A DNA stretch of 64,000 nucleotides from Elusimicrobiales bacterium. GTDB lineage: Bacteria; Elusimicrobiota; Elusimicrobia; Elusimicrobiales; UBA9959. This document shows positions 17,190 to 25,819 of the stretch, in pieces; position 1 is the first letter of the stretch, and every line of letters begins with the position of its first letter. Location: assembly GCA_028688015.1 (NCBI GenBank), contig JAQTZB010000009.1, positions 1 through 64,000 of the forward strand. Reading direction: 5' to 3'. The notes beneath the pieces are model-generated. The model was not told the DNA's origin. It did no database searches and saw nothing but the letters and a program-made list of their open reading frames with translations. The translations under genes and the position numbers were made by a program.

Positions 17190-17483
17190 TTACTGCACGG
17201 AGTAGGTGGCGGAGATGCGCGGCGCAGGGCCGGTGTTATTCAGTTTTTCTTCCCTGATGACGGCGTTGTCCCACTTGACTATGACCTTGGTGGAATCGTT
17301 CGCCAGGGCCGTGTCGGCCAGGGCTTCGGCGCAGGTGGCGTTGGCCTTTACGCTGCCGCCCCAATGGAAGGCGCCATCGGTAGCTATCTCGAGCGAATGC
17401 ATCCTCTCGTCGCTCTCGTCATAGGTTATCTTCACGTCCACTTCCACTTTTCCCCGCTTCTGGCGAATGGTCGTAATAAGCAT
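17190..17483 (-). CDS. Small protein of unknown function
   Basis: A 97-residue protein without signal peptide or membrane segment, predicted largely beta-stranded, with basic and acidic residues mixed. I chose the ATG at 17483 because GGAGGGG precedes it at seven bases; a longer reading would overlap the upstream gene. It lies 34 bases after the secreted protein gene at 17518, so the two are probably one unit. No family is recognised. Confidence 0.65.
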   Translation of the reverse strand: MLITTIRQKRGKVEVDVKITYDESDERMHSLEIATDGAFHWGGSVKANATCAEALADTALANDSTKVIVKWDNAVIREEKLNNTGPAPRISATYSVQ

Positions 17484-17517
17484 GTCTTCCCCTCCGGTCC
17501 TTAACGCTGAATAAAGA

Positions 17518-18279
17518 TCACGGCAAGTCGTGGCTGCCGGTAAAAAGGCGGCCCCTGATGACGTAGATCTCTTTGCCGTCCTTCTCTCTCCAGATCTCGG
17601 TATAGTCGAAATGCAGGCCGTCAACTTCTATAGTGGTGAAGATATCCACGGTCTCGCTGTAGGCCTCGTTGAGCTTGATAAGGCCGCCGGCGTAAGAGCC
17701 GGCCACCGCGCCGCTCTCGTCGAGCAGGTCCGCGCCGCGCTTGGTGAAGCGCGCGGGCAGGCTCTCCAGCGCCACGAAGCCGCAGTCAAAATAGCCGCCG
17801 CGGCGGTCGAGATAGCCGGGGGCGTCCTCGAAGGTCAAAGTCATCATGTCGCAGCGGGTGCCGGCGCCCTGGTAGGTCCACTCGCCCCAGCCGGTCCACT
17901 TGCCCGAGAGGCCGCCGGCGGTTCTGACCGGGCCTGGCTCGCGCCTGAGCGCGGCGCGCGGGCCTCCGACCGCAGGGTAGAACTGGCCGGCGCTGGTAAC
18001 GTAGCCGGAGCCGGTATAGACGGCCGCCACGAATTTCCCGTCCGAAGCGCGGATGAAGCCGCCGCCCACGGGGATTACGACGATGACGCGCCCGGTGGCC
18101 GGGTCCAGCAGCAGCTGGGTGCCGCGGGCCTCGGCGGCGGGAACGGCGGGCGTCAGGGCCCGCGGAAATTCGGCCGCGCTCACGGCGGCGCCGCCGCCCA
18201 GCTGGGCGAGGGCCGTCTCCTGCGCGGCCAGAGAGGCGGGCAGGGCCGCCAGGGCGATCAAAAAGGCGATTTTCTTCAT
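17518..18279 (-). CDS. Secreted protein of unknown function
   Basis: A 253-residue exported protein with a clear signal peptide (MKKIAFLIALAALPASLAAQ). The body has two cysteines, near residues 146 and 168, that could form a disulfide, and a beta-rich C-terminal half with a GxWxGxGEWTYQG-like stretch. The ATG at 18279 is chosen over an in-frame TTG at 18291 because GGGGA lies between them. No catalytic motif is visible. It starts a small unit with the 97-residue gene downstream. Confidence 0.7.
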   Translation of the reverse strand: MKKIAFLIALAALPASLAAQETALAQLGGGAAVSAAEFPRALTPAVPAAEARGTQLLLDPATGRVIVVIPVGGGFIRASDGKFVAAVYTGSGYVTSAGQFYPAVGGPRAALRREPGPVRTAGGLSGKWTGWGEWTYQGAGTRCDMMTLTFEDAPGYLDRRGGYFDCGFVALESLPARFTKRGADLLDESGAVAGSYAGGLIKLNEAYSETVDIFTTIEVDGLHFDYTEIWREKDGKEIYVIRGRLFTGSHDLP

Positions 18280-18300
18280 AGTGTTCCCCAATTATAGTAA

Positions 18301-18792
18301 TTAATGGCCGCCGCCCCGAAGCATCTCAAGCGAGTGCGGCAGCAGGTCAAGTATGGCTTCCAAATTTTCCCTGACAGCTTTCGGACTGCCGGGCAGGTTG
18401 ATGATGATGGTATTCTTGCGGATGCCGGCTATGCCGCGGGAGAGGCAGGCTTTTTTGGTTTTTTTAAGGCCCTCGGCGCGCATTAATTCCGGCAGGCCGG
18501 GGATAACGCGCTCCAGCACCCGGGCCGTGGCCTCGGGGGTGACGTCGCGGCCGCTGAAGCCGGTGCCGCCGGTGGTGAGGACGATGTCCACCTTCAGCTC
18601 GTCGCAATAGCGCAGCAGCTTCGCCTCTATGGCGGGGAACTCGTCGGGCACCACGTCGTAGGCGGCGGTGCGGCCGCCTATGGGCAGCACCAGTTCCGAG
18701 ATCAGCTTGCCGCTTACGTCTTCCGCCTCGCCGCGCGAGCAGCGGTCGCTGGAAGTAAGCACCGCGAATTTTATCTCTTTCAGTCCTTCCAC
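18301..18792 (-). CDS. moaB: Molybdenum cofactor biosynthesis protein B (MoaB/MogA family)
   Basis: MoaB/MogA proteins adenylate molybdopterin before metal insertion by MoeA. The body carries the pterin/ATP-binding motif TTGGTGFSGRDVTPEAT and the FAVLTSSDRCSRGE start typical of the family. A GTG start at 18792 is chosen because GGAGG lies five bases upstream; it gives 163 residues, the normal length. It is the last gene of the tungsten-pterin operon. MoaB-type enzymes are the usual adenylyltransferases for tungstopterin. Confidence 0.88.
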   Translation of the reverse strand: MEGLKEIKFAVLTSSDRCSRGEAEDVSGKLISELVLPIGGRTAAYDVVPDEFPAIEAKLLRYCDELKVDIVLTTGGTGFSGRDVTPEATARVLERVIPGLPELMRAEGLKKTKKACLSRGIAGIRKNTIIINLPGSPKAVRENLEAILDLLPHSLEMLRGGGH

Positions 18793-18821
18793 TTGTCCCT
18801 CCGTAAGCCGCAGGCGACGGC

Positions 18822-19271
18822 TTAAATCTTTTCTATGCTGTCCCCGGTTCCGATCTCGCCGCCCTCCAGGACCACGGCAAAGATGCCCTTGCGGGGCATG
18901 ATGCAGTCGCCCACCTGGTGGTAGATGGCGCAATGCCGGTGGCATTCCTTGCCTATCTTGGAAATTTCCAGCACCGCCGTCCGCCCGACGCGGAGGCGGT
19001 CCCCTATTTTAAGAGCGGCCAGGGCTATCCCCTCGGTGGTGATATTCTCGGCGTAAATTCCGGGGCGTATTTCCACGGTGGCCTTCTTGGCCGCGGCGTC
19101 GGCCATCTGCAGGCGGACACTCTCCATGTCGAGCAGGCTGACCTGCCGGATGTCGGTGCCGGCGTGCGCGTCGCCCTGTATGCCCTGCCCCTTTACCAGC
19201 ACGGCCCGCTGCGCGGGCCCCTTGGGCACGCCCTTGGCCGCGCTGACGTTGATAGAATAGATCTTTCCCAT
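18822..19271 (-). CDS. MOSC-domain protein
   Basis: A 149-residue stand-alone MOSC domain, a beta-barrel related to the C-terminus of Moco sulfurase and thought to bind sulfur or pterin cofactor. Cysteines in KECHRHCAIYHQVGDC and the GIYAENITTEG motif match bacterial MOSC proteins found in moa operons. It lies between moaC and moaB, which supports a role in handling or modifying the tungstopterin. Confidence 0.88.
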   Translation of the reverse strand: MGKIYSINVSAAKGVPKGPAQRAVLVKGQGIQGDAHAGTDIRQVSLLDMESVRLQMADAAAKKATVEIRPGIYAENITTEGIALAALKIGDRLRVGRTAVLEISKIGKECHRHCAIYHQVGDCIMPRKGIFAVVLEGGEIGTGDSIEKI

Positions 19272-19286
19272 AGTACTCTCTTGCTC

Positions 19287-19715
19287 TCAGCCACGCGTGT
19301 AATGGCCGCTTTTGCCTCCGAGCTTTTCGAGCAGGAAGATCTCCTGTATCTCGAGGTCCTGGGCGAACATCTTGCACATGTCGTAGATGGTCAGGGCGGC
19401 CGTGGAGGCGGCCACCAGGGCCTCCATCTCCACGCCGGTCTTGCCGGTGCAGCGGGCCTCGGTGGTGATAAGCACGCCGGCTTTCTCTACCTTGAACTCC
19501 ACCCCGACGAAATTGAGCGGCAGATTGTGGCAGAGCGGGATCAGCCCGGCGGTGTTCTTCGCGGCCAAAATGCCCGCGAAGCGGGCGGCCTGCAGCACGT
19601 CGCCCTTGGGCAGCTTGCCGGCCTTTATAAGCCCGATTATCTCCGGTGTCAGTTTGATGTAAGCCTGGGCCCGGGCGATCCGCTTGGTATCTTTTTTTCC
19701 GCCTACGTCTATCAT
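19287..19715 (-). CDS. moaC: Cyclic pyranopterin monophosphate synthase
   Basis: MoaC converts the MoaA product to cyclic pyranopterin monophosphate, the first stable intermediate of Moco/Wco synthesis. The conserved segments AARFAGILAAKNTAGLIPLCHNLPL and GVEMEALVAASTAALTIYDMCK are intact, including the active-site His and Lys region. The 142-residue length is slightly short of E. coli MoaC (161) because of a compact N-terminus. It lies nine bases downstream of moaA. Confidence 0.95.
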   Translation of the reverse strand: MIDVGGKKDTKRIARAQAYIKLTPEIIGLIKAGKLPKGDVLQAARFAGILAAKNTAGLIPLCHNLPLNFVGVEFKVEKAGVLITTEARCTGKTGVEMEALVAASTAALTIYDMCKMFAQDLEIQEIFLLEKLGGKSGHYTRG

Positions 19716-19723
19716 AATCCGCC

Positions 19724-20680
19724 TTAGCCCCCCAGGTCGCTCATCTCTATGTGGCCGGCCGTCGGGGAGTTCCTTTTATATTCTGATTTTACCAAAAAGA
19801 TTTTTTTTATGTGATCGTCCAGCGCCTCTTCCGGCGTGCCGGCGCGCAGCAGGTCTTTCAGGGTATGGGTGGCGGGCGAGAAGAGGCAGGGGTAAACCCG
19901 GCCGGTGCAGTCCATGCGTACGCGGTTGCACGCGCCGCAGAAGTAGTCGCTGCGGCCGCTGATAAAACCCAGCCTGCCCTTTGCCCCGCGCCGCTGATAG
20001 ACGTGCGCCGGCCCGTCGGTGGACCCCGGCGGCACCTGCAGCAGCAGGCCGTAGGCGGCCTCGACGCGCTTGCGGGTCTCGGCGCTGGACAGGTACGCGT
20101 CCCTCAGCTGGGCCGTGCGCGCGCTGGTCTGGAAGAACTCTATGAAGCGCACCGAGACCGGGAAATCCATGGAGAGCCGCGCGAATTCCGGCACCTCGGC
20201 GTCGTTGATCCCCTTCATGACCACCATGTTAAGCTTCACCTCGGAGAAGCCCGCTTTGAGCGCGGCCATCAGGCCGTCCCAGGCCGCCTCCAGCGAGTCC
20301 GAGCCCGTTATGCGCTTGTAGGCGGCCGGGTTAAGGCTGTTGAGGCTGACGTTCACGCGGTCCAGGCCGGCCGCGCGCAGCTCGGCGGCCAGGGGCGCCA
20401 GCAGCACACCGTTGGTGGTCATGGCCAGTTCCTTCAGCCCGGGGACGGCCTTCAGCATTTTAACCAGCCCCGTTATGTTCTTCCTCAGCAGCGGCTCGCC
20501 GCCGGTGAGGCGGATCTTCTTTACCCCGCAGCGCGCGAAGGCGGCGGCCGCGCGGGCCAGCTCCTCGTGGCGCAGCAGGTCCTCGTGCTTAAGGAAAGAC
20601 GCCTTCTCCTGCGGGGTGCAGTAGAGGCAGTTGAGGTTGCACCGGTCGGTGAGCGACAGGCGGAGGTACTCTATAGCCAT
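19724..20680 (-). CDS. moaA: GTP 3',8-cyclase
   Basis: Radical SAM enzyme that starts pterin cofactor synthesis from GTP. The SAM cluster motif C-x3-C-x2-C is in TDRCNLNCLYC near residue 12-20 and GGEP follows near residue 61. The C-terminal cluster motif is in CGACNRVRMDCTG with a further Cys in YPCLF. The length of 318 is typical. The C-terminal Gly-Gly tail needed by MoaA is present (DLGG). Its start overlaps the moeA end by ten bases. Confidence 0.96.
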   Translation of the reverse strand: MAIEYLRLSLTDRCNLNCLYCTPQEKASFLKHEDLLRHEELARAAAAFARCGVKKIRLTGGEPLLRKNITGLVKMLKAVPGLKELAMTTNGVLLAPLAAELRAAGLDRVNVSLNSLNPAAYKRITGSDSLEAAWDGLMAALKAGFSEVKLNMVVMKGINDAEVPEFARLSMDFPVSVRFIEFFQTSARTAQLRDAYLSSAETRKRVEAAYGLLLQVPPGSTDGPAHVYQRRGAKGRLGFISGRSDYFCGACNRVRMDCTGRVYPCLFSPATHTLKDLLRAGTPEEALDDHIKKIFLVKSEYKRNSPTAGHIEMSDLGG

Positions 20681-21852
20681 GCCAGGAATTTAGCCTTCCC
20701 CCCTTTTTTTACCGCGCCGCCCTCCGGCACCACCGTAAAGCCGCCGGCCTCGGCCAGCGCCAGGATGTCGGCCGAGCCGTTGTTGGAGACCCCGGCCAGC
20801 GAGAAGGCCGCTTTCACCCCCACGGTGGAGAGCACCAGGGCGCGGCGCGGCGTGCGCGGCTCGAAGGCGCGGGCGCAGACGCCGTCCAGGAAGGCCGGGG
20901 CGAAATCGGGCCGCCCGGCCATCTTGCGGATGGCAGGCCTGATATAGGCCAGGTAGGCCAGGAAATTGGCCACCGGGTTGCCCGGTATGCCGAAGACGAG
21001 CTTGCGCCCTTTCACGCCGAAGAACATCGGCTTGCCGGGCCGCACGCGCACTTTGTGAAAGATCTTTTTAACTCCCAGGGACTTAAGTATGCCGGGCACC
21101 AGGTCGTAATCGCCCATGGAAACGCCCCCGGAGATCAGCGTAATGTCGGCCTTGAGGGCTTTCGCCAGCGCGGCTTTCAGCGCCCCGGCGTCGTCGCGCA
21201 CTATGACGGGCGCCGCGCTTATCCCGTCGGTCTTCAGCAGGGCCGCCAGCATGGGGCCGTTGCTGTTATAGATCTGGTTCCTGCCCCGCGGTCTGCCGGG
21301 CGGGATTATCTCGCCCCCGGTGTTCACCAGCGAAACCGTCGGCAGCGCGCCGCACTTCACCGCGCCCCGGCCGGCGGCGGCCAGCGCGGCCACATGCGAA
21401 ACTTTTACCACCGTGCCGCGCTTCAGTATCAGCTGGCCCCTCTTTATGTCCTCGGCGCGCCGGGCTATATTGGAGCCCTTCTTTATTCCGGAGGAAAATT
21501 TAACCAGGCCGTCTTTTTCGGAAGTTTCCTCCACCATGACAACGGCGTCGGCGCCGGGCGGCACCGGGGCGCCGGTCAGGATCTTAACGCAGGCCCCGGC
21601 CGGCACCGCGCCGCTGAACGCATCGCCCGCCTGGATCAGCCCCATGACACCCAGTCGGGCGCCGGGCCGCACCGCCGCGGCCCGCACCGCGTAGCCGTCA
21701 ACTGCGGATTTGTCGAAAGGCGGCATGTCGAGCGTGGAACGCACGTCCTCTCCCAGCGCGCGGCCGACGGCGCCTTCTATGCGGACCGGCTCCGGCGGCA
21801 GCGGCCTGGCGCTCTTCAGAACCGACGCTATCGCTTGTTCGAAAGTTATCAT
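20671..21852 (-). CDS. moeA: Molybdopterin molybdenumtransferase (metal insertase)
   Basis: MoeA inserts molybdate or tungstate into adenylated pterin. All parts are present in 393 residues: the N-terminal DMPPFDKSAVDGYAVR motif, the central MoaB-like domain with ISGGVSMGDYDLV, and the C-terminal domain. The context beside tupABC suggests it serves tungsten here. GAGGG precedes the ATG, and the start overlaps tupC by four bases. Confidence 0.95.
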   Translation of the reverse strand: MITFEQAIASVLKSARPLPPEPVRIEGAVGRALGEDVRSTLDMPPFDKSAVDGYAVRAAAVRPGARLGVMGLIQAGDAFSGAVPAGACVKILTGAPVPPGADAVVMVEETSEKDGLVKFSSGIKKGSNIARRAEDIKRGQLILKRGTVVKVSHVAALAAAGRGAVKCGALPTVSLVNTGGEIIPPGRPRGRNQIYNSNGPMLAALLKTDGISAAPVIVRDDAGALKAALAKALKADITLISGGVSMGDYDLVPGILKSLGVKKIFHKVRVRPGKPMFFGVKGRKLVFGIPGNPVANFLAYLAYIRPAIRKMAGRPDFAPAFLDGVCARAFEPRTPRRALVLSTVGVKAAFSLAGVSNNGSADILALAEAGGFTVVPEGGAVKKGGKAKFLAWL

Positions 21853-22913
21853 GTTGCCCTCTTTATAAGGTGCGCGGCCGTGGCCTTGAACGAGGCGTAG
21901 ACCTCTGCGCCCGGCTTAAGTCCCAGCTCTTCCATGGAGCGTTTAGTAACCGCGGCCACCACGGTGAAGCCGCAATCCATGGTCAGTTTGTATTCCAGCC
22001 GCCACGGCACGGCCGAAGTTATTTTGCCTTTAAAATGGTTGCGGGCGCTACTATGCTCCAGAGCCGCTGAAACCGAGACAGCCTCCGGCCGCACGCAGAC
22101 CAGCACCTTGTCGCCGGGAGCGCAGGAAGAGACGACCTCGAGGTCGCGCCCCCCCGCCCTTACTGCGCACAAATTGTCGCTGGTGCCGGTCACTTCGCCG
22201 GGAATGACGGTTTCAACGCCCACGAAATCGGCCACTTCTTCGGAGGCCGGCCTGGCGAAGATCTCCTGCGGGGTACCGCGCTGCAGCAGGGCGCCGCCCT
22301 TGAGCACGGCCAGGGTGTCGGCCAGCGCCAGGGCCTCCTCCTGGTCCTGCGTAACCAGCACCAGCGTGGTGCCGGAAGACCTGGTGATGGCCGAGAGGTC
22401 GGCGGTGATGCTCTCCTTCACGCGCGCGTCCAGGCTGGAGAAAGGCTCGTCGAGCAGCACCAGCTTCGGCCCGGTCACGAAGGCGCGCGCCAGCGAGACG
22501 CGGTGCCGCTCGCCCTGCGACAGCTGCCCGGAGTCCCTGTCGCGAAGGTGGGCTATCTTGAAAAGTTCCAGCATCTTAGCCGCCTGGCCGGTATCTGCTA
22601 TGCCCCGGAACTTAAGCGGCAGCACTATGTTCTCGTATACGCTGCCGGCCGCCAGGTAGGGCCGGGAGAAAAGGTAGGACATGGAGCGGCGCAAAGCCAG
22701 CCGGTTGGCCGGGTTCAGCGCGTTCTGCCCGGCTATCTCAAGCGACTCCGCCTTCGCTTCCTGCAGCAGCGCCAGCGCGTTGAGCAGCGTGGTCTTGCCG
22801 GCGCCGTTGGGCCCTATTATCGCGAAGGTCTCCCCGGCCTTTATGTGCAGCTCTTCCAGGCGCAGGCTGAACCCGGCCGCCAGTTTTACTCCGAGGCCTT
22901 TTAGCTTTATCAT
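21849..22913 (-). CDS. tupC: Tungstate ABC transporter ATP-binding protein
   Basis: The 354-residue ATPase has Walker A GPNGAGKT, signature LSQGERHR, and Walker B LVLLDEPFSSLD. The C-terminal MOP/TOBE-like domain (about residues 285-354) typical of oxyanion importers is present. The switch-loop histidine is replaced by Gln (VTQDQEEA instead of VTHDQEEA), an unusual change discussed in the findings. The ATG at 22913 overlaps the tupB stop (ATGA). Confidence 0.93.
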   Translation of the reverse strand: MIKLKGLGVKLAAGFSLRLEELHIKAGETFAIIGPNGAGKTTLLNALALLQEAKAESLEIAGQNALNPANRLALRRSMSYLFSRPYLAAGSVYENIVLPLKFRGIADTGQAAKMLELFKIAHLRDRDSGQLSQGERHRVSLARAFVTGPKLVLLDEPFSSLDARVKESITADLSAITRSSGTTLVLVTQDQEEALALADTLAVLKGGALLQRGTPQEIFARPASEEVADFVGVETVIPGEVTGTSDNLCAVRAGGRDLEVVSSCAPGDKVLVCVRPEAVSVSAALEHSSARNHFKGKITSAVPWRLEYKLTMDCGFTVVAAVTKRSMEELGLKPGAEVYASFKATAAHLIKRAT

Positions 22914-23611
22914 TCTGCCGCCGCCCGGCGCTGCTGAATGAAGGTCAGCGCCAGGTTTATCAGGAAGGTGAGGCCCAGCAGGATCAGGCCCAGCGCTATG
23001 GCCGTGTCGAAATTTCCCATGTGGGTCTCCATCACCGTGGCCGTGGTCAGCACGCGGGTCTGGTGGCGGATATTTCCGCCCACCATCATCACGGCGCCCA
23101 CTTCGGAGATCACGCTGCCGAACCCGGCTATCACCGCGGCGAGGATGGAAAGCTTCACTTCTTTCAGGCAGACCCAGAGGGCCTGCCATTGCCCCGCCCC
23201 CAGCGTCAGCATCTGCAGGTAGAACTTGCGGTCCAGGCTCTGCATGGCGGCAAGGGAGAGGGCGGTGATGACCGGCGTGGCTATTACCACCTGCGCCAGC
23301 ACCATGCCCGAAGGCGCATACAGCCAGCCCAGGAAACCGAGCGGGCCGTTGCGCGACAGCAGCAGCATGATCAGCAGGCCCACCACCACCGGGGGCAGGC
23401 CCATGCCGGTATTGATGGCGGAGATGGCCAGCTTCTTGAGAGGGAATTTCTTTACGGCTATCAGCGCGCCCAGCGGCACGCCTATCAGCACGGCGAGGGC
23501 GGTGGCGAAGACGGAGACGTACAGGGACATCCGCACCACCCCGTAAATTTCGGGGTCGCCGGCGAACAGCAGGGCCAGGCCCTTTATCAATCCGTCGTAG
23601 ATAAAGTCCAT
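22910..23611 (-). CDS. tupB: Tungstate ABC transporter permease
   Basis: A 233-residue inner-membrane permease with five to six hydrophobic segments. The TupB hallmark SEVGAVMMVGGNIRHQTRVL lies near residue 170 and includes the EAA-type coupling loop. It distinguishes tungstate permeases from molybdate ModB. The gene is separated from tupA by a 93-base gap holding a very stable hairpin, and is coupled to tupC by overlap. Confidence 0.94.
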   Translation of the reverse strand: MDFIYDGLIKGLALLFAGDPEIYGVVRMSLYVSVFATALAVLIGVPLGALIAVKKFPLKKLAISAINTGMGLPPVVVGLLIMLLLSRNGPLGFLGWLYAPSGMVLAQVVIATPVITALSLAAMQSLDRKFYLQMLTLGAGQWQALWVCLKEVKLSILAAVIAGFGSVISEVGAVMMVGGNIRHQTRVLTTATVMETHMGNFDTAIALGLILLGLTFLINLALTFIQQRRAAAE

Positions 23612-23647
23612 AAGAACCGCGGCTACAGCTATATTTTACAGAATATG

Positions 23648-23687
23648 GCGGGGGCCGGCGCGCCTTTCCCGGCGCCCCGGCCCCCGC
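23648..23687 (-). promoter_or_regulatory. Strong intercistronic hairpin between tupA and tupB
   Basis: Two 17-base GC-rich arms (23648-23664 and 23671-23687) pair at 16 of 17 positions around a six-base loop. On the minus strand it lies 17 bases after the tupA stop. No T run follows in either direction, so partial termination or 3'-end protection of the tupA mRNA is more likely than full termination. Confidence 0.75.
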
Positions 23688-23704
23688 GTTTTCCCGGAGC
23701 GGCC

Positions 23705-24544
23705 CTACTTTGCCGGGTAATCGTAGAAGAACAGCTTCTTGCCGTACTTGTCCACGCCGAAATTATCGACTATTTTCTTCGTCCGCTTGGACAGCAAAAA
23801 GTCGAAGAAGGCCTTCGCGCCTTCGGCATTGGCCTTGGGGAATCTGGCGGGATTTACCAGGATCAGGCTGTAGCGGTTCAGCAGGATCTCGTCGCCTTCG
23901 CAGAGTATCTTCAGCGAGAGATTCTTGCGCAGCGACAGGTAGGTGGACCTGTCGGCCAGCACATAGGCGCCCTTCTCGTCGGCGATCTTGACCGTGGCGG
24001 CCATGCCCTGGCCGGCCTCTATATATTTATCGGCCGCGGGCTTGACCTTGGCCGCGCCCCAGATCTTCAATTCCTTCTTGTGGGTCCCGGAATTGTCGCC
24101 GCGGGAGACGAACTGCACGCCGGAGGCGGCGATCTTGGCGAAGGCGGCCGCTGCTTTCTTTTCCTTCTTCACCTTTGCCGGGTCGGCGGCGGGGCCCAGC
24201 AGCACGAAGTCGTTGTGCATGAAGGTGGTCCGGTCCGTGCCGTAGCCTTCCGCCACGAACTGTATTTCGTCGTCAGGGCTGTGCACCCACATCAGGTCCG
24301 CCTCGCCGGCCTTGCCCATCTGCATGGCCTGGCCCGAGCCCACGGCCACGGCCTTCACGATGTAATCGTTTCCCTTCTGGAAGGCGGCCACGAGCACGTC
24401 CAGCAGGCCCGTGTCCTGTACGCTGGTCGTGGTGGCCAGTATGATGGTCTTGTTCTTGACCGGGGCGGCTTCCTGCGCGCCGGCGTAAAAAGCCGGCGAC
24501 AGCAGCGCCGCCAGGCAGAATCCGGATATTATTCTTTTAATCAT
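23705..24544 (-). CDS. tupA: Periplasmic tungstate-binding protein
   Basis: A 279-residue solute-binding protein with a signal peptide (about 23 residues). The oxyanion-binding TTTSVQDTG motif, diagnostic of TupA/WtpA-like proteins, lies near residue 38. Further conserved stretches include GSGQAMQMGKAGEADLMWVHSP and SRGDNSGTHKKE. It captures tungstate in the periplasm for TupBC. GGAGGAAAT gives a good ribosome site. Confidence 0.94.
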   Translation of the reverse strand: MIKRIISGFCLAALLSPAFYAGAQEAAPVKNKTIILATTTSVQDTGLLDVLVAAFQKGNDYIVKAVAVGSGQAMQMGKAGEADLMWVHSPDDEIQFVAEGYGTDRTTFMHNDFVLLGPAADPAKVKKEKKAAAAFAKIAASGVQFVSRGDNSGTHKKELKIWGAAKVKPAADKYIEAGQGMAATVKIADEKGAYVLADRSTYLSLRKNLSLKILCEGDEILLNRYSLILVNPARFPKANAEGAKAFFDFLLSKRTKKIVDNFGVDKYGKKLFFYDYPAK

Positions 24545-24556
24545 TTTATTTCCTCC

Positions 24557-25795
24557 TTAGATCTTCAGGCAGAACTGCAGGTACAGCCAGTCGGCGTCGT
24601 CACCGGAGCCGGTATCCCTGGCGTACTTGCCGGAATAGAAGTGCGCGTAGGCCGCTTCGGAAGTGAGCCCGCCGCCCAGGTAGTACTTGGCCATCAGCGA
24701 GAGCTCCCGGCCCGCGTAATGGTCCGCGCCGGCGGCCGCGGCCTTGGTGCGCAGTTTCTGGCCGGCCGAGCCGTACCAGGAATCGTTCACGCTGGGCAGC
24801 CGGTAGAAATTGGCCGCGCCGGTAAGGGTCAGCCGCTGGTGCGGGCTGGCGGAGACCTGGAAGAAGACCTCCTCCATGTTCTGCCACCGGAAAAGATCCA
24901 CCAGGCCGTAGCCGTAATGCGTAGACTGGTAAAGCGGCACGAAGGTATTATTCACAGAGTCGGACGCCTTCTTGTCTCCGCTGGCGTAATTATACCCGGC
25001 GTTCAGGCGCGGCTTCCAGGCGATGGCCAGGTCTTTGGCGGCGTCCAGGTGGAAGGCGTGGGCGTAGACGCTCTTGCGCGCGCTGCGCCCGAACTGGTAC
25101 GGCAGTTCCGCGTCCACCTCCACCCCGCCCGGCAGGGTAAAGACCGCGCGCAGCCCGACGGTGCGGCGGTTGAGCGTCGACAGGTTGGAGCTGTCGTAAT
25201 TGGCCAGGAAGTAGGCGTCTACCAGCGGGGCGCCCTTGGCTTTCTGCCAGGTAGCGTAGACGCCGGTTATGATATCGTGCCTGTTCGGGGCGTTCCACCC
25301 GTCCTCGTCCCAGGCCACGCGCGCGCCATAGAAAGCGTCGGCGGCCAGCGCCCCGGACTTGTATTTGACCACGGCGGCGTCCGTGTTGTTCACGCGGTTG
25401 GACCAGGGCGCCGAGCTGATCAGCCGGTTTTTGCCGTAGGACATCTCCTGGCGCCCCACCTTCAGCCCGAACCGCCCTCCCAGCAGCTTGCCTGCGGAAA
25501 AATACGCCTGGTGCAGGTCCAGGTCGTCTCGCTGCGCCGCCTTGGGGATGTATTTACTGGCGACGCGCAGGTCGGCCGCCTCGGCGAAGACTTCATAATT
25601 ATCAAGCGTCGCCTTGCCGTTGACGCGCAGCAGCTGGTAAACCAGCCAGCCGTCGTCATCGGCGGAGCGGTCGAGGTCCAGGTCCTCCCGCATCTCCGCC
25701 CGCACCCTGTCCTCCGCGCCGAAATGCGTCTTCCAGCCGGCTGAGGCCTGTGAGGCGGCCAGCAGGGCCGCTAACGCTACAATAAGTTTTTTCAT
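24557..25795 (-). CDS. Outer-membrane beta-barrel (alginate-export-like) porin
   Basis: A 412-residue exported protein with a signal peptide ending ASQASA. The rest alternates hydrophobic and polar residues in amphipathic strands. It carries the KVGRQEMSYG and YASGD segments typical of the AlgE-like porin family and ends with an aromatic strand motif. Its place in the tungstate operon suggests it lets tungstate or another oxyanion through the outer membrane. This is an inference from context; the family also includes sugar porins. Confidence 0.82.
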   Translation of the reverse strand: MKKLIVALAALLAASQASAGWKTHFGAEDRVRAEMREDLDLDRSADDDGWLVYQLLRVNGKATLDNYEVFAEAADLRVASKYIPKAAQRDDLDLHQAYFSAGKLLGGRFGLKVGRQEMSYGKNRLISSAPWSNRVNNTDAAVVKYKSGALAADAFYGARVAWDEDGWNAPNRHDIITGVYATWQKAKGAPLVDAYFLANYDSSNLSTLNRRTVGLRAVFTLPGGVEVDAELPYQFGRSARKSVYAHAFHLDAAKDLAIAWKPRLNAGYNYASGDKKASDSVNNTFVPLYQSTHYGYGLVDLFRWQNMEEVFFQVSASPHQRLTLTGAANFYRLPSVNDSWYGSAGQKLRTKAAAAGADHYAGRELSLMAKYYLGGGLTSEAAYAHFYSGKYARDTGSGDDADWLYLQFCLKI

Positions 25796-25819
25796 CCGGT
25801 TCTCCTTGGTCGCGCTGCC

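Noticed and set aside
23021..25744. A plus-strand open frame of 907 codons
   Set aside because: It is antisense to the whole of tupA, the porin and part of tupB, which are clear genes. High GC keeps the opposite frame open.
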